From Branchiostoma floridae (taxonomy: Eukaryota > Chordata > Leptocardii > Amphioxiformes > Branchiostomatidae): a DNA stretch of 64,000 nt. Positions 1 through 15,906 of the stretch are shown here, one piece after another. The position numbers and the translations under genes are program-made. The DNA lies in NCBI RefSeq assembly GCF_000003815.2, contig NC_049982.1:12179183-12243182 (forward strand), written 5' to 3'. Below the pieces are notes generated by a model, which saw only the letters and a program-made list of their open reading frames with translations, made no database searches and was not told where the DNA came from. Every line of letters starts with the position of its first letter. The stretch's first letter is position 1.

Positions 1-3000
1 TTTTCACTTTAATCCCATCTATTGTTTGCAGATAATCTATTTCAGCTCCCCAGGATACAGTAAATCATTAGACAACAATGGATTAGATGTTGTTTCATTA
101 GATGTACTTTGCATCAGAAAAACAATCATATACACCATAGACCAACAACAATATGCTTTAACAAACAGATCCATTAATACCAACATTGTCCTGTTCATCC
201 ACTTTTGAAATCCTACCATTGAGAACTGGTTGGGCAACTCTATTTGAAGGAATAGATAAATAGACCACCGGGACATAGAAAATACCAGTGGGAATACAGA
301 TAATCTGAGTCAGGTGACATCTTTTTTTCCAGTCTAGTAGTCTTGTTTCTTGGGCAAGAATTGAAGATAATTCCATAGTTTGCAATATTTGTAAATAGAT
401 TCTTCAATCAGGGCTGGGGAAAATAGAAGACATGTATGATGTAGTATCTATTCTCTAAGATAATCACTTAAATGACAAACCCTGCCAGTGACATGGTTTC
501 CTTGTACCAAATAACAGATGAGTACATTTATTATATCCAATATCTCTCAGGCTGACCAAGTATCACTTGGGGATAAATCCAGCTTGACAAAACGGAAATA
601 CTGGGTTTCCACTGAAAACCCTATCCAATTTCTTCTCCCACTGGCATGCAAACTTCCCATCAGTGTGACAGCACATGGGAAAATCATGACAAATAACTGA
701 ATATTCCCATCCCAGAGAGACTGCTGCCTACAAATAGCCTAAAGTTGAAAGGTTCAGGATCACAGGTGGCTCCCAAGACTGTCTAACAAGACTTGACAAC
801 CTCATGAGATTTTCTTTCCAGGATGCAGAAGAACTGTGAAAACAAGGAGGTTACCTGGAACTGTGTACATTCAGCACCTTCTGGCATTTTTCAATGGAAA
901 AGGGAGTTTTAGGAAAATATTTGTCAATCAAGAAATGTGTAAATCCTCATCCAGATCCCCATTCATTTTGGTAGTACAAAATGTATAGAGATAGGTACAA
1001 CCATTTTTTAAAGAGTTAGCATGCATATAAATTGATCCCATTTTGTGAGGGTATCCTATACAAACAAAATATAGAAGTGCTATAAGAAGTGCAAGACCCA
1101 AATGGATTCTTGTGTTAAAAGTCAGCGCTTATATTGCTGGGACTGGGAAGGCCAGAGGGCCTCTTATCGCTTGCACTGCTTGCCAGGCAAAAGGGAAAAT
1201 TTGTAGAAAATTACAGTCATTTCTGCCTCCCTAAGGAAAGACAAAAAACAACAATCAGGTGTCCCAATGAAGCGTAAATGTCATAAGTAATGGGGCCAGG
1301 CTGGGAAGGTCAGTTCCCAGTGGCTGCCAACACGGGGGAGTGGTTATTAAGTTTGGTACTTTTTTACTGGTCATGCAAAAGCAGTAACTTAAGGATATGA
1401 ATTGATCCCCTTTTGCCTTGATCTCAACACAGGTGCATCCCACTGTAACTATTCAGCAGCAGTAAATTGCATCCCAGCACCTATTGTATAAAGTATCTAT
1501 TATTGAAGAACTGTCATTAGCCATAAGAGGTTTGTTGGGAAAGCAGCTACAAAGATAAATATGGTATAGTCTTCCGCATTGTAATGAGCTATGTGGTATA
1601 CATGTATGGTTATGGGGGCATAAGTCAGCAGATGGGGAATGGTGATAGCACACTATGTACCATCTGCAAATACTTGTTGTGTTATTGGATTCTGCTGAGA
1701 GATGTCACCTAATAGTTTGACGATGGACAGGACACCTGGAGACATTAACTGGGTCATCTACCTGCACAGGAGAATTTGGCTGGACACACCCAAGACTGCT
1801 GACCACAAAAGAAGCAGACAGGCACTCTTGAAAGGTTCCAATACAAATAGATCCAATACATGATGGATCATCATTCTACCTGCATGAGATAGTGGTATCA
1901 CTGGTGATCTAACCCAATGGCAAAAAATACATATACCTCTGCAATATACATTTGTTAGAGAACATCTCGAAGATAAAGTTGGATGCCAATTTTTTCTTGT
2001 TTAATAGCAGCAAAATTTGACACATTCCAGTAAACATCTTGTCTCGGTCACTATTCAATATTGATATTTATGCACACTCAAATCATTCTTTTTTATCTTG
2101 ACTATTTAGACTTCCTTATCATAAAAATCTCTTGAGAATGAGTATTCAGGGAGCTATGATTGGAAAGATACGTATCATACTTGCAACATAAAATAACACA
2201 TATATAATTACAGAAGATGACAGCTCAGTTTGGAATTGGCCCTTTCTTATTTGTCATGGATTTGCCCACAGGATGTGGGAGATTAGACTTTTTAAAGTCG
2301 TAATTGAAAACCACGCAAAAGACAGTGAAACGGGCCACATGTGTCCAACTATTGTATTTGCCCATTCTTCCTAACCACACAGTTCTAGTAAGTCGAACAC
2401 TACAACCTGGACAGCTGTGTAAGTCAGGGATCTATGGTGGATTTCCTGGCCATAGGAGGTGGCTTTCTCGCATGGTTTGACAAGGTTCAAACATGTATGT
2501 TGGGCCGGCAACTTCCAAAAGGTTGCGGTGTCTAACCACAGTCTACAAATGCCCTATTCTCACGACAAGTTACCTGTCGGGATATGACGTCATGAAAGGC
2601 TGCAGTTACAAGTATATATCATGTAATTAACATACTTCTATTCTAACATTCTGTTACTTATGGGGCTTTGTGTGCCGATTCACAGATTGCATGTTGTATG
2701 TTAATAGTTGTATGTGGCCTTGGTCTGAAAATGGCTACACTGACAAGGGTAAAGGAGCAATCCTTGCCTATCTGTCACGGAGACAAACATCACAGTGCTC
2801 CTTATTATTATTTACTGGTACTGCTCAATGAACTGTTCATTACATAGGGGTGAGTCATTCTAAGGCACTGGCAGATTTTCAGGTAAAACAGGTACAAATG
2901 AATACAATCAATTCAGTCAGGTGTTAATGATGTTTATAAGAAAGTGTTCTAAAAATATCCAATGATCAGACATTATTCTTATATTACAATGACTGATAAA

Positions 3001-6000
3001 AGACTACATGACATGCAATATCAACACCTAAATACTGCTTGCTTTTGTATGCATTCTGTTGTGTAAATAATGTTGACTGTAAATACAAGGCCACAAAAGG
3101 TTCAGATAGCAGTCATCAATATTGAAATAGGCAGTTCTTGGCACAAAGAGCCAGTCATCTTAATTGTGTTATGATAAATCTCTAACAACAGAGAAGATTC
3201 AATAGAAAGTACCCATGTGATCTATTTGAGGGTGTTCCGCTAGAAGATCTATTCTGTTCTTAAGTAAGGCACTGGAGGTCTGATGCTGTATAAGAGGATT
3301 AAGGTTCAGAGAATATCAGCTACAGTAGACTAATACATCCCCTAAGTGATCAAACTTATTAAATCTCCATCTGATTCATTTGTGATTACAGGTGTTCTAT
3401 CTACACAATGAATCCTTGTCATAAAATAAGCATTTTAGACAAAAAGCATCGGCCGAACCTCTGACCAAGGCTCAGAAACCTAAAGCTGCGTGTTACCATA
3501 TTTTCTTTGAGTGAAAATTGGCTGGATACCACTCTAGTGTCTACATCACCAGCAGGACATTATGAAGCCAGAGGCCAGTTTTGACCATCAATGTGGGCCA
3601 CCTACTGGACACTGTGCTACAAATTATGCTGGCAGTGCTTGACACATATATTGGGTCAAGGAAAAATATACAGTGCCTCACGTTTTCTTTTCAGCCTGAC
3701 AATACCAGTTGTGAATTTTATACCAATGGTGATAGGGATAGCAAAAAGCTTCAGTATTGCAACCCCACGATATGACCTTGAATGCCATGGGAACCCAGGT
3801 ATTACGAATCCACTTCTTTTTTAGTTTACAAAACAAAGGATGTAAGAGCCGTAAAGTTACTTAAAGTACTTGAATAGCACACAGCAATGGAAATGGGCAC
3901 ACGCTGGTTTGGGGTTTTTATTGGATAGTCCCCACCTAATAGAATGGCTGGTTATGGTTGCCTTCTGTCTGTCCTGTTTGTAGTTCAGTCTGGAGTAAAC
4001 ACTGGACCATCTGGGGATAAGACTCTGGGCCTGATTTAGCTCAGCTGGAGATAAAACTTGCTGGCACGCAACTTTGTTGTCTCCTTCCTCCTAGGCAAAA
4101 CACAGCCTTAAGAATTTCCTCTCAAGCCTAGAATTCAAAGGGTCAAGCTAAAAAGCATGGTAAGACCTTCAAAGAACACAATGAACAATGAAAGTTCAAG
4201 ATGTGGAAACAATGTTTGTAGCAATAAAATCACTTGTCTCCTGTAAAGGTTCAAAAGGACTTTGCCATAATGCATAGAATGCCTCCTCTCCTTTTGCATC
4301 TGTTGAAAATCAAGCTAGAGACGAGAGACAAGGAGAATTTCTAAATGTGGGGAAAACTCTTGTCACGATAACTTATTTTAAACCCTCTTTCATATTATGT
4401 TACTTGGATTATATTACTTGCACATGACACTCCCTGTTTTCAAGAGGCTGGAATTTTGATTGAGAAAGTGCATGGCCTGCAAACCTTAACTGAGAAGCTC
4501 AATAACATTTTAGGCATGTTTTCTTCTGTCCAACTTAAATGCAACTTAGCTCTTTTCCATGCTGACATTTGAAGGTTAGGTGTAGCATTCAGACCCAATC
4601 TTGATAAATCTTGGCACATACCTTTTTTCAGTGAGAACACAGCAAAAAAGATGAAGGGGCCACAGTTATTTTGAAATAATAGAAGAGCAGAGCACAAAAC
4701 CCTGGTAATCTGATCCCTAAACTTGTAGCCTAATGGGGTCAAGGCATCTGGTGTCCAGAGCAGTTAGTCATCTGGGTTCACATTTAAAGGGATGAAAAAG
4801 CCACATGGCCTTGAAATGTTTTCACTGTGGTGTATACAGCTATGTGACAATGTGCTATGTTACCTCAAAAATGCTGATGGCACATATGTCAGCACATTAC
4901 TTTGTGAAATAGTGTTTACCTCAACATATTATTGTCCTAATCAACCAATAAATCATGTTTTCCACAAATGCGTTTTTATTGTATTGTTTGCACAGCCATA
5001 AACATTGTCATGAACAAAGTGTGACTTAAAAAAAACACAGAAGTAAGACAATGAAGTTGGACTCTGTGTCAGATCACAGTATCTAATACATTGCCATAAA
5101 AGTGCTTCCTTCTTATTTCTGAACCATTTATCTCACATGTACATGTATATCATCACAGTCATGACCTACATTTGTACATGTAGACAAATTTTCTAGAAAT
5201 TCCAATTTCTACAACTGAGATTAAGTCCAATGCAACACCCCATCGACCACTTTGATTCTCCCACAAAACATGACCCCAAAAGCAGAGTTCAGCAACAGCA
5301 GCATGACTGGAATACAAAATTAGGCCTGGCTGTTTTGTTTTGATCTGGCTCAAGCCCAGAATACAGGAACTGACTGGACCCTTTGTAACTGGAAAACAAA
5401 TATGCAAGTCACTGGCATGTGTGTGTCCATGTTTTTTTTTTGTTTTCAGGACAATCACAAACAAGTGCTTGTTCTCGACCCAAAAGGAAAGGATCTAAAA
5501 TGATATTTAAAAGGGATCCAAACTATTGATATCTTGCATTTGTCTAAAGTACAGGGAACAATAATGCCACATATCATTCTCAGAAAAAATGCATTGAAAT
5601 AGAAATGATATGGTACAGATGCAGTTTTGATAGGGGCCCCATCCTTCCATCTGGATTAGAGAACACAACATCTGGTCTCTTCCTGCTGCAAAGGGTGTGC
5701 TCCCATCCTGTTGTCATGACAACAGCAAGGCAGGCAAATTGATTCTGCTGCTGCACTGATTTACTAACATCAGCCCTATGGGCATGTGCAAACATCCTGG
5801 GAACAACATGCTTCAAACATTTTAATACCAAGAACATTGTCTGCATGTGTATGTAGCCTGGGAGCAATATGTTAGGCTTTCTGGTATAACACCATTCCAA
5901 AAATCACAAAACTCAAAATCATCATCTTGTATCCAATAAAAAAGACTGGGGTTTATCCATAGTATTACTACGTGTCCTAATCAAATGAAAATCTGCGTAA

Positions 6001-9000
6001 GCACTTGTCATTATTGCCATAAGTAGCTTTTTGAACACCATTGGAACAGAATGAAAATCTACTTTTATTACTTAGTGCTGCTGACCTTTACCCCTGCATA
6101 GAGCTGTGGGAATAGGACCTGACAGATCTAATTAAATCCTCATGAATCAAGTTAGGCCCTATAATGCACAGCTTCTCCTGCTCTGATAATAAAGGGGGCC
6201 TGGGAGTCACGTATCCACTCTATTTATGGTCCAGTCTTTGATTCGCTAAGAATTGCTGCAAGGAATACCAAATGTTCACTTCCAATACAAATCTTTGATT
6301 ACGAGTGCACCTATCAATTACGAACCTCCATATACATGCAATTCTGTAATTACATCCAGGAAAATTCATCCTTGCCAAGGACAGAGAAATAATATCTGAT
6401 TTACTGGGTATCCGGAGGACATGTTCAGCTGCATGAGCAGTCATTTTCCACAACAGGGAGATTACATTGCACCAGATTCAGGGACATTTGGTTAAAAATA
6501 TGGCAACATAACATCTGCTGCTGGTTTGCCAGGTCTGCCTTCAAAAAGGGTGGAAAATTCTAACTGGTCTGGATAATTTGATCATGCTGAGACTTGCTCA
6601 GAAATCTGTCACTGAATACAGTCAACAAAGTTCTTTGTGATGTAATGGGGCAAATGTAATTAACCATAGGGTCAATGATGATGACAGTACTTGGCAACAC
6701 CTCCACAAGGACACCTTGTGGTAGACCATCATACTTTTACAAAATTCCTACTTATTTGACAGGACTGGAGCTAGTATGACCAAAAACCTTGTCTCCTCAA
6801 GAATGAAAAGAACTGAGGTTCTAACAGCTGGTACATTGACAGGACAGTGTTGTTTGTTTAGGTGAGTGAAGTGTGCAGGGGAGGAGAAGTAATTTGGGAG
6901 TGGTGGGGGAGGGACACTCCCAGTATTCACAGAATAAACAATGCCATAACTTTACCAAGAAAAAGAAAGTGCAACTGTCTTCCTCCCCATCATCAATTTT
7001 ATTTTCAAATTACCAATTTTAAGGTATTGAGTTTTATGGTTTTAAACAGAATTTGATCCAACTGCTCCTGGGAAATCGAATCCATGTGGTACTGTTACCA
7101 TGGAATCAATGATTGACATGTATTCAAAGATCACTGAAAGACTGAGCCTATGGGCACTGAAGTTCTGCTGGAGGTATTTATGCATATCGAAACTCTGCCA
7201 ATCATAGAACTGCGAATCCTTTTAAAGTATAAATTCCCTCTGGGTGCCTCAGCTATTTCTGGCTGCATCCTGACACCCACCTTTGCCTCAGTTCCCAGCG
7301 CACTCACGTGAGACACCAAAACAAAACCATGTGACCAGCACTGAAAAGAAATATATGCCTGAGGGCTTGACCCCATGAACCGTGACAACCGCAACTGGCT
7401 TCTGATTGGTTGGCTTTCAGATGACCTATCACAACAAAGTGACATGGGTACAGAGCTAACACAATAACATCAATTTTCTCTCAGCACTACCATTGTTCAG
7501 GGTCCACGATCAGTTGCAGTGAATAGAAAACGGATAACTTGCCGTTGGTACGCAACATACAAACGACCAACAGTGTTTGAACAGTGCAACCGAAGAACGG
7601 TTCCTGCCATTCTTATCGACCAATCAGCAGCGTTCGTATTGACAACACTTTTTTGCGCTGCTGAAAAGAGAGTAATGTAATTGACAGATAGGTGGGACAA
7701 GTGGTCAGTCATGCAAACACACCCAAACACTGACCAGTCAAACAGGTAACAGCTGGATATATGGAAGCCTGGAAAGTGGCGCTCGAAATTTGTTTTGATT
7801 CCTTTCAGAGTTGCTAGAGCCAACTGCATTTCCCCCACTTTGGCACAACACAGCTTTCGTCCTCAGGCAACAAGAAGCAAATGAAGTATTACTTTCCACA
7901 GGTAAGACGATGGGTACTGACTGCTCTGAGAAAGTAATGATCTCCTTCAGCAAATGTGCCTCCAACCAGTGGGCACACAAATTTGCTAAACCAGTATTTT
8001 GGCGTTGCTCATAAAAGTTTGTGCCACACTGGAGAGCGTCTTGTTTTAATCCTAAAAGAATGTACAGAATGGCTCTCCAGGTCTCAAAAGACAACCCCTT
8101 CTTTTATATCTTGGAAATCCTTATCTCCACAAGCCCTGGTTTGCTTTTCCTCCATAGTGAAAGCCTCCACAAGCAGCCAGGCTGATAAGGAGAGCTGATA
8201 AAAAGAGACTGTCCATTCAGGACTCCCCTTTACAGGTTTGTTTGTGCTGTTCCTTTCCCCAGAAGGAAATGGTATCCACCCAGTCACAAGACAAGGCATT
8301 ACTTGTCTGTGGCAAATACATGGTAACCTACCAAGATTTTATGCATGTAACAGTAACATCTTTGTAGATCAAAGACAAGCCAAATGCAGCCATTGACTGA
8401 GTGATTAAAAAAATCATACCAGATACAGTGTGATGTACAGTGCACATAGGCACAAGTTATATACTCTCTGGAAACATGTCTCTTGATTCTGCTTTCATTC
8501 CTCTTTTGCAAACTCTACAAATGAAATAGGGCCAAGGATAGAACTTCACCAACTCCTACACTGCAGTGTCCAGAATCCAGAACAAAAACGGGGGAGGGGC
8601 AGTCTTGCCCCCTGCAGTGCCCATCCTCCTTACATGTGGCATGCAGCTTTGGGAATGTCATTTGACCTTGGGTACCCAGTGGGTGACAGACCCTGACCTT
8701 CTCCAATTATGCTTTCTTGGCCAAAATAGCATTCTACATAATCAATGAGACACACCCCCAATACCAGAAAATGTTAAGTATTTATATATGCTATACACGA
8801 AGTCTGGCACTATTTTGGATATGCTTCTGCAATTACCCATAACCTTTGGAGATAATCCTAGGTAATGAATATATTAATAGAATTGATAACGCAAATGGAA
8901 AACATATGAAAATTGAAATAAGCTAGGTCCCAATAGACCTGAGCAAAATGTCTTCCTAATTTTGAGAAACTACTTTGGCACTGCAATCTGCACCCATCTC

Positions 9001-9699
9001 CATTTACTTCAGTGTACCTCAGTCTAGTCAGCTGAAGTAACTCACATCAATTTTGAAATTGTATGGAATTTCCATGTGTGCAATATAAACATAAATATTA
9101 TCTATAGCTATTCTGTGAACTGCCATCAACACAACAATATTTGCATATTTTCAAAGCAATCATACAAAAATCATCACCCAAAATATCATGTGCCATTGAA
9201 AATGCAAAATATGTGCCCCTCAGATCAGGTAAACCATCAAGTGGAGATGACTTTCTACCCATGCTTTCAAGAATGCACATCAATCCATGCTAAATTATTC
9301 ACGTTTGCAGAATGGGGCTGCACGGGCATTATCCCATGTGTGTGTTCCTGACAGGCACTGAGGATAATTTGCAGCACTAGACACTATTTCAAATGATCGG
9401 AATTTCATACGCAAACAGTTTTGCCAAGTCTTTTTTTACCCTTTAAGACATGTACGGGCATGTTTGAAGCATGAGCGATACCAATCTGACTCCTGTCATG
9501 TGGGCAAACAGGTACATCTACCAGGTGATAAAAGACGCCCGGTAATCCCCCGCCAACACATGGCTCATGGTACAGTCCCTTACGTCACAATACTTCCCAG
9601 TATTTACAATTGTAGTTTCAGTCACCTCAGTTACAGTCCGAAGGAATTTTCCAAATCTTTCACAGTGGCCAAATGGTGGACTAAATCATCCTTTTTATG

Positions 9700-12600
9700 C
9701 TAATTCTGACCCGTTTTAGATACCTGGACTCCTTCTGTGCCATCGTAACCCAAGCCCACCCCCTTTGTTTTGCGGTATTTGCTGTGCATACATCAAGCCT
9801 ATTGAGAAGTGTACCCCAGCTATGGCGGACCCAGCAACGGTAGAAACGGATGATGTGCGGCTCACCTGTTCTTCTCCAGCTCGTTGTGAGTGGTCCGGCT
9901 GCAAAAGGACAGAAAATCATTGAAAACACAGATGGACATACACCCTGCCCTAAAGGTGCAAAGGACAGGGCCAAACTACATTTGTCTTACTGAAAGTTGG
10001 CATGGATCCAAGGTTTTGAATTAGTACTTTACTGCCATGTGATTTAACTAATCAGCATAAACAGGCATGGCAGGTTTGGGCAGGTGAGGTGGCAGAGATT
10101 TTTTGTACTGACCACATTATGACAAACCAAAAATGTAACCATGGAAACACATTAATCAATAGTTTTGCAACCTTGCAACCAAAGGTCATACCGTGATACA
10201 GACAACAGCAGACAATCCTAACAACAGATGGGGCAACTACACTTCTCAGATTGTACCTGACAACAAATATAGAAATATCTATATTCATTCTAGAATAAAG
10301 GTTGGATGGCTAAAAATGTCGAACAGGGTGACAAAACTGACAATATGATATCTATTTAGCCTCATATGACTACGTCCACGGTCGACCGCAAGTGGTCTGG
10401 TCAGTAGTAGTCCTTGAAAATGTCAACTCAAAGTCACGTTCATTCCAGAGACAGAACGTCACAATCGTCGTGGAATACAACCAGACAGTAGAATTTCCTG
10501 TGTGTGGGATAATTTCTGAGGAGACGGGACAAAAATGGGTGGAGGACAGTGACGTCGTTGCGGCAGGAAAAAATAACAACACCGTTCTGTCATGTGAGAC
10601 GGAGGCCATGTTGGGCCCCTCAGCTGATCAAAAATACAGCACAAAATTCCGTAAAATCCCTGCGCCTCAACTATGGTATGTTAGCAGGTTCTCTTAATTT
10701 CTACGGTAACAAATTAATTTTACGGGAATAGGGCAGCTTGGTATGAAACGATGACGTCGTGTCGGGCGGTTTTGGCGCATATTTTTGGCACCGCAATTAA
10801 CGTTCGGTATGACAGGAAAACATCATGGCGCCGGCCAGAAATCGCCCACGTTGGCGAGAAGATCCAACTTTCACAACCTTCTCCTAAACTAACCTTCCCA
10901 AAACATTCTTATATGAGCATTGGTATTGTTAGAACAGAGAGAGTGGGTTTCGATCTGTCAGCCAAAAGGGACCTGTCAGATTAGGCCGGGTTTGGTCAGT
11001 GTACGCGTGGCAGTGTTTACATTTTTGGCGCCCACATTTCCAGTGCCAAATTTAGCCGGTGCCGATCCTACGGATTGAGCCGGGGACAGAAAAACCCACC
11101 TTGACGCCTGCGATCGGCGCGAACTGCTGGAAGACTTGGTCCGCTTCCTAGGGGGGATCTCGTGTGGGTATGGCAGGGTTGAGGCGTACCCGTGCTCCGC
11201 TTCTGAAACCGAGAGAGATCAGGTTGACATTTTGCAGGCGTATTCCACAAGTTGGATCATGGAAGGACGACCGATAGAAATTTACAGCACACCAAAAATA
11301 GCGTTACAAAATAGCACAAAATATGCCTCTTACCCCGCTCTCTACGTTCGAGGAATTCGGCTGCCTCGAGAAGAGTCGCGATTCCCATCATCTTGACAGA
11401 AATTTCTGTTTTTCGCCACTTTGAGAGCGAGATTGTCGTTGTCCTCTGCGTTTGTTTACCTCCGGCTACCCTGGTCAGATCGTCTCTGGGTCCTGGGCTG
11501 CTGAAACAGACATGCCCGGATCAGCTGACATGCCAGCTGAACGATATCCAATAAGAGAGCTCAATACTTCAGACAAGCAGATCGTCGCCGCAGATACACC
11601 AATAGGAGTGATCGTAACAGCTAAAATTGGATCTGCCATAGGAAAAGCAGCCAATCAGAGAAGAGTATTTGATCTGTTTTCTTTCTTATGTAAATGGTCA
11701 GCTGAGACCAAGTAACCGGTGTAGCACTAGTGTGTTGCAGGCAGTGAATCTGTGATTTTCCAGGTATGTTGGAGAAAAATACGCGATATAATATTCTTTT
11801 AGTAAGTGGATGGTCTTATTTTGAATCAAAAACATAAAATGAAGCACCACCTTGAAATCAAACCGAGAAAAAATCCATACATTCTGCCGTTGTGTTTGAG
11901 GGATGATAAAAATGGTGAGGCAGATTTGTACGCAACACCGGATAACGTCATACCGTGGCGGCCATGTGTGACACACGTGGATACTGAGCCCCCGCCCAGC
12001 TGACACCAAAACAAGTCGGACCATCAGTTGACAGAGGAAAAATGGCCCAAATTGCGCTACGAAAGTCGAATCATAGCAACGTTAGTTTAACATTCTATAA
12101 TTCTAAAGATAGAATAACGTATTATGTGACTAGAAAAAGAAGAGGAAAAAGAAATTCATGACTGGCTATGGTTGTCACGGGAGGATGAGTTACTCCCAAG
12201 GCTGCACGGTGTTTTCCCGTGACGTAAATGTAAACATTTCGTTTCGGAGAGAGGGAGCCGACATGATATCAGCCTACTCACGACCGGAAAACATACCCGG
12301 AACCCACCCTGTCCGTGTCGGGTCAGGGTTTAGGTTGTTTAGCATCGGGCCTTTCGTTGAAAGTTGTTTTATTCGGGTAAAAGTATATGGGCCATGGGAT
12401 CAATGCAGGACTATGATTTGATCGAACTATATGCCTCCCGACCTAGTGGGGTGGGGGTGGGGGCACCGGGGCAGATTGTTTCACAAGTTCCACCCTACAA
12501 GCATGGGGACAAGGACGTCTTATCAAGGAGGTTTTTTTTAGCCTCCTTGGTCTTATATAACGTTCTCGATGGGGGTAACCATTGTTATGATCACCGCGAT

Positions 12601-12800
12601 CTCTCGGCCTTGGTGGAATATCCAACAGTAACACTAGCGCGTGTCATGATCGCGTGTTGTTCATGGGTAGCACGAACAGGAGTTATGTTTCTAGATTATT
12701 GTTATCAATGTCCATTATTATTGCAAACCAATCAAGACACCATCTGCAACTACACGATATGGGTATTATCTGCAGCACCGATTATTAGAATTTAATTATG
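9700..12800. promoter_or_regulatory. CpG-richer, promoter-like region
   Basis: CpG dinucleotides are visibly more frequent here than in the flanking AT-rich DNA. Several ATGs with first-exon-like surroundings occur, for example ATGGCGGAC at 9822 and ATGGCCCAA at 12042, but none continues into recognisable coding sequence. A promoter or CpG island is inference only. Confidence 0.2.
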
Positions 12801-15800
12801 GATAGTCAGGAAACAACTTTACAATTTCCAGAAATCACCCGATGATATTCGATGCCCAAACCTCAATGAATGGTAACGTTAGCTGCTAGCTATCCCCTCG
12901 GGCATCATGGTGTCTCAAATGACAAGGGACCGTTCAGGTCACATGATATCTAGGTGTTGTCTATAATCAAGGAGCTTTTTGCTATAATCAACTGTTAAGA
13001 CAACAGCGATGAACTACATCGTATATGAACCTCGCAACCCTTTATCATATAGTGTACTTTGCGAGCTGCCATTCACCCATTGAGGTAAAAATTCGCAGGG
13101 GGTGGATACACGCGCGGGTTATGTGGATAAGGACAGCTCAGTTGAAATAAACATCCTCGGGCATTTGGAATTTTGCCTACGCCACGTTTGACAACAACAA
13201 ACATAGCCCCTAATTTTTAAACCCCGGGCATGTATTGACCTGTATCATTATCAGTCGGTCGCAAACAAGCCGGATGTCAATCCGTTCTGTTGCCTAACAT
13301 TTGTTTTTAACTTTTACCCTCTGCTCTGGATTCACAAATTTCCCATTGACACATCAAGCTGAGGGACTGATCAGTATTTGCATTCTGTGATCATTCATTA
13401 GCTGAGTTTTTTATTATGTGGACAGTTCAACCAAGGAGGATATATGGCCTACTGGGTTCAACTGTCGTGGTGGTATTTGCTAGCTAACACATGAACGTGT
13501 GTAACGTGCAAGTGTGCCCTGCACACGGGGCCACTGATGTGATGTAGTAGTACCTTATCTTACGCGTTGACACCTGTCCTGTGCCGTGACTAACACTCAC
13601 ACCCCCTTCTTCCGTAAATTGTCCCGGATAGCAGCTTCTATTACGATCCTGCCTTTTGTTTGGCCGGAACTGCCAAATTGGACGACCAAGCAGTGCAACA
13701 GCCAGGTATGCTGGACTGGTGTTGTGCGTGCCTTCAGTCACGTTGTTTTGCCGTCACTTCCGCTGCATTTTCAACTCGATTAGTAGAAAACAAGCATAAC
13801 CAAAAGCAATTGGTCCCGGCTTTTTGGCAACACCTTTGTCGATCCACTTGTCTACTCCCTAATTCCACATACAAGTTAACGTTACATGCACACAATTTTC
13901 TTCGCAAAAGTAACTTCCGTCCTTTCGGTGGGCGACAGACGTACCCTAGCTAATGATTTTATAATGCCTATGTGTGTCCTTTTCTTTCACTATACGATCT
14001 GATATATAAAACATTCAAGAGAAACGTAGCGCCACTGTGAAAGAAGCAAATCATCTGGTATGTGAGTAAAGCAGGGACTGTAATCACAGGTGTCTCGGGC
14101 TCCCCGTCTGGTCGTTTCTGGCACGTCTCCTCAAAAAGTTCTCTACTGATAATCCATCAGAGTACTGCGGTACACCTGTTTGGTTAGAATAACCGATTTT
14201 GGACCGATCGATAAATGGTATTTCCGCCATCCAATGTCACATCTGGTCACATGTGAACCAAAATTGGTGACACTACTAGATTTATCACACGGCGCCTGCC
14301 ATGTCTAACGCTTCAGTAGGGCTGAGGGGATTGTTGGGATACTAGTAGTTAGCCACTGGTCAATGTGAGAATGTTAGCACGGTATCGGTGTTATTGTGAC
14401 AAAGGAGATGTGAATCTTTGGGCGGGGGTGACAATATGTCAATCCCATATGGTCCACGCATTCTTGTACACATACTTCATAAGTTCGTTCCTTTAAATGC
14501 ATGTCAAACTCGTTTCATTATATTCAAATCAACAAAAAAGAAATATCAAAAGACGTGCACTTAGCAGACGTGGAACATTCTGAACAACTCATTTTATATG
14601 TACATGTACTAGGAACGATAATGTCGGCAAGTTCATCCTCCACTAACTACATACAGAAAAGAAATCAAAGCCAATAACAACTGTTTTAGATTAGTAGTAG
14701 CTCAATTTGACGACTTGCATTTAACTTTATTTATGTTAACGTTAAGGATATCATTATTATATTGTATAGATCTACTATACCGTCTTATATATATTATCAT
14801 TATTTCCTTTCTATGTTTCAATTAGCCTTTGGGCAAGAATTTGCAATAAAATTATCATCGATATCAAACAATCATAACTCATATTCTAACCCTGGACAAA
14901 GGAGTGATTGCGTTTGTGTTTAAGAAAAAGAACATTTTTTATTTGAAAACAAATCTAATGATGTGCTAATCATTCAAAATTCAATATTTTGCTGACTTTG
15001 TAGCTGTCCTCGCGTTTCTATACGGCGTGATGGTAACACTGATAAATCAACTTACAGACTACCTATTGATTGATTGACCAGTTGATCTATAGTTAGTCTG
15101 ATAGATTATGGCAGGTCTTGTAAATCATCCATGGGTATGGATAGATTAGAATGAGGGGAACAAAAAGATCAGAATGATATGCAATGTATGGAACAGTAGT
15201 AGTCGGAAGGTCCTGATATCTATGGGATATACAGGCCTAGGGATGATATATTTACTGGCCAGAGTGCCGCTGGGAGGCGTGTCCGCCATGGCGCCTCGCT
15301 CGCGCCTTCCGTGTCATACTGCGGTCACGCCCCACACGAGCTTTATCCTGGCCCGGGGACGGTGCTATAGCACCGTTGTCAATCCTTTCGCTTGAGCCAG
15401 CAGTCACTACGGAGGATGGCACTCAGGGCGAGGCTATAGGTACCCATGGATCCATGGCAAACCGACATATTATGCATTATCTCAGAGTGATCTGTGTCTG
15501 GGCGAAGTACGATCAGCATCGTACCCCATCGGTCCCCGAAGACAAAGCAATACAGCTCATCATCGGCATGGTCTTCGACAATGTCGGGGGTTCTCAGCGG
15601 CTTAATTTTGATATTTCCCATTAGCATTAACCTTGGCTTTAACACGCTAGTCCATAGGTACCAACGGACATACCGTCAAAGCTAAACGCACAACTGTTAT
15701 AAGATGCTCCTCACTCGACTCCTTCACCCCCACCCCCCACCCGCCCCCCATCGTCCACACAACCTTGACCACCTTTAATTTTACCCTGCTGCAGTTTGTT

Positions 15801-15806
15801 GATTTT

Positions 15807-15906
15807 NNNNNNNNNNNNNNNNNNNNNNNNNNNNNNNNNNNNNNNNNNNNNNNNNNNNNNNNNNNNNNNNNNNNNNNNNNNNNNNNNNNNNNNNNNNNNN
15901 NNNNNN
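15807..15906. other. Assembly gap (100 N)
   Basis: One hundred consecutive N characters. The round length suggests a placeholder, so the true distance between the flanks is unknown. Open frames running through it are meaningless. Confidence 0.99.

Noticed and set aside
9822-9893. Possible first exon, MADPATVETDDVRL..., ending at a GTGAGT donor
   Set aside because: Start context and donor are acceptable, but no downstream exon or family match supports it.
10392-10697. 101-codon frame starting MVWSVVVLENVNSKS
   Set aside because: It has no domain, and there are overlapping open frames on both strands; length alone is not enough.
12042-12160. Short frame MAQIALRKSN... in CpG-richer DNA
   Set aside because: It has no recognisable similarity, no convincing donor and a very basic, low-complexity end.
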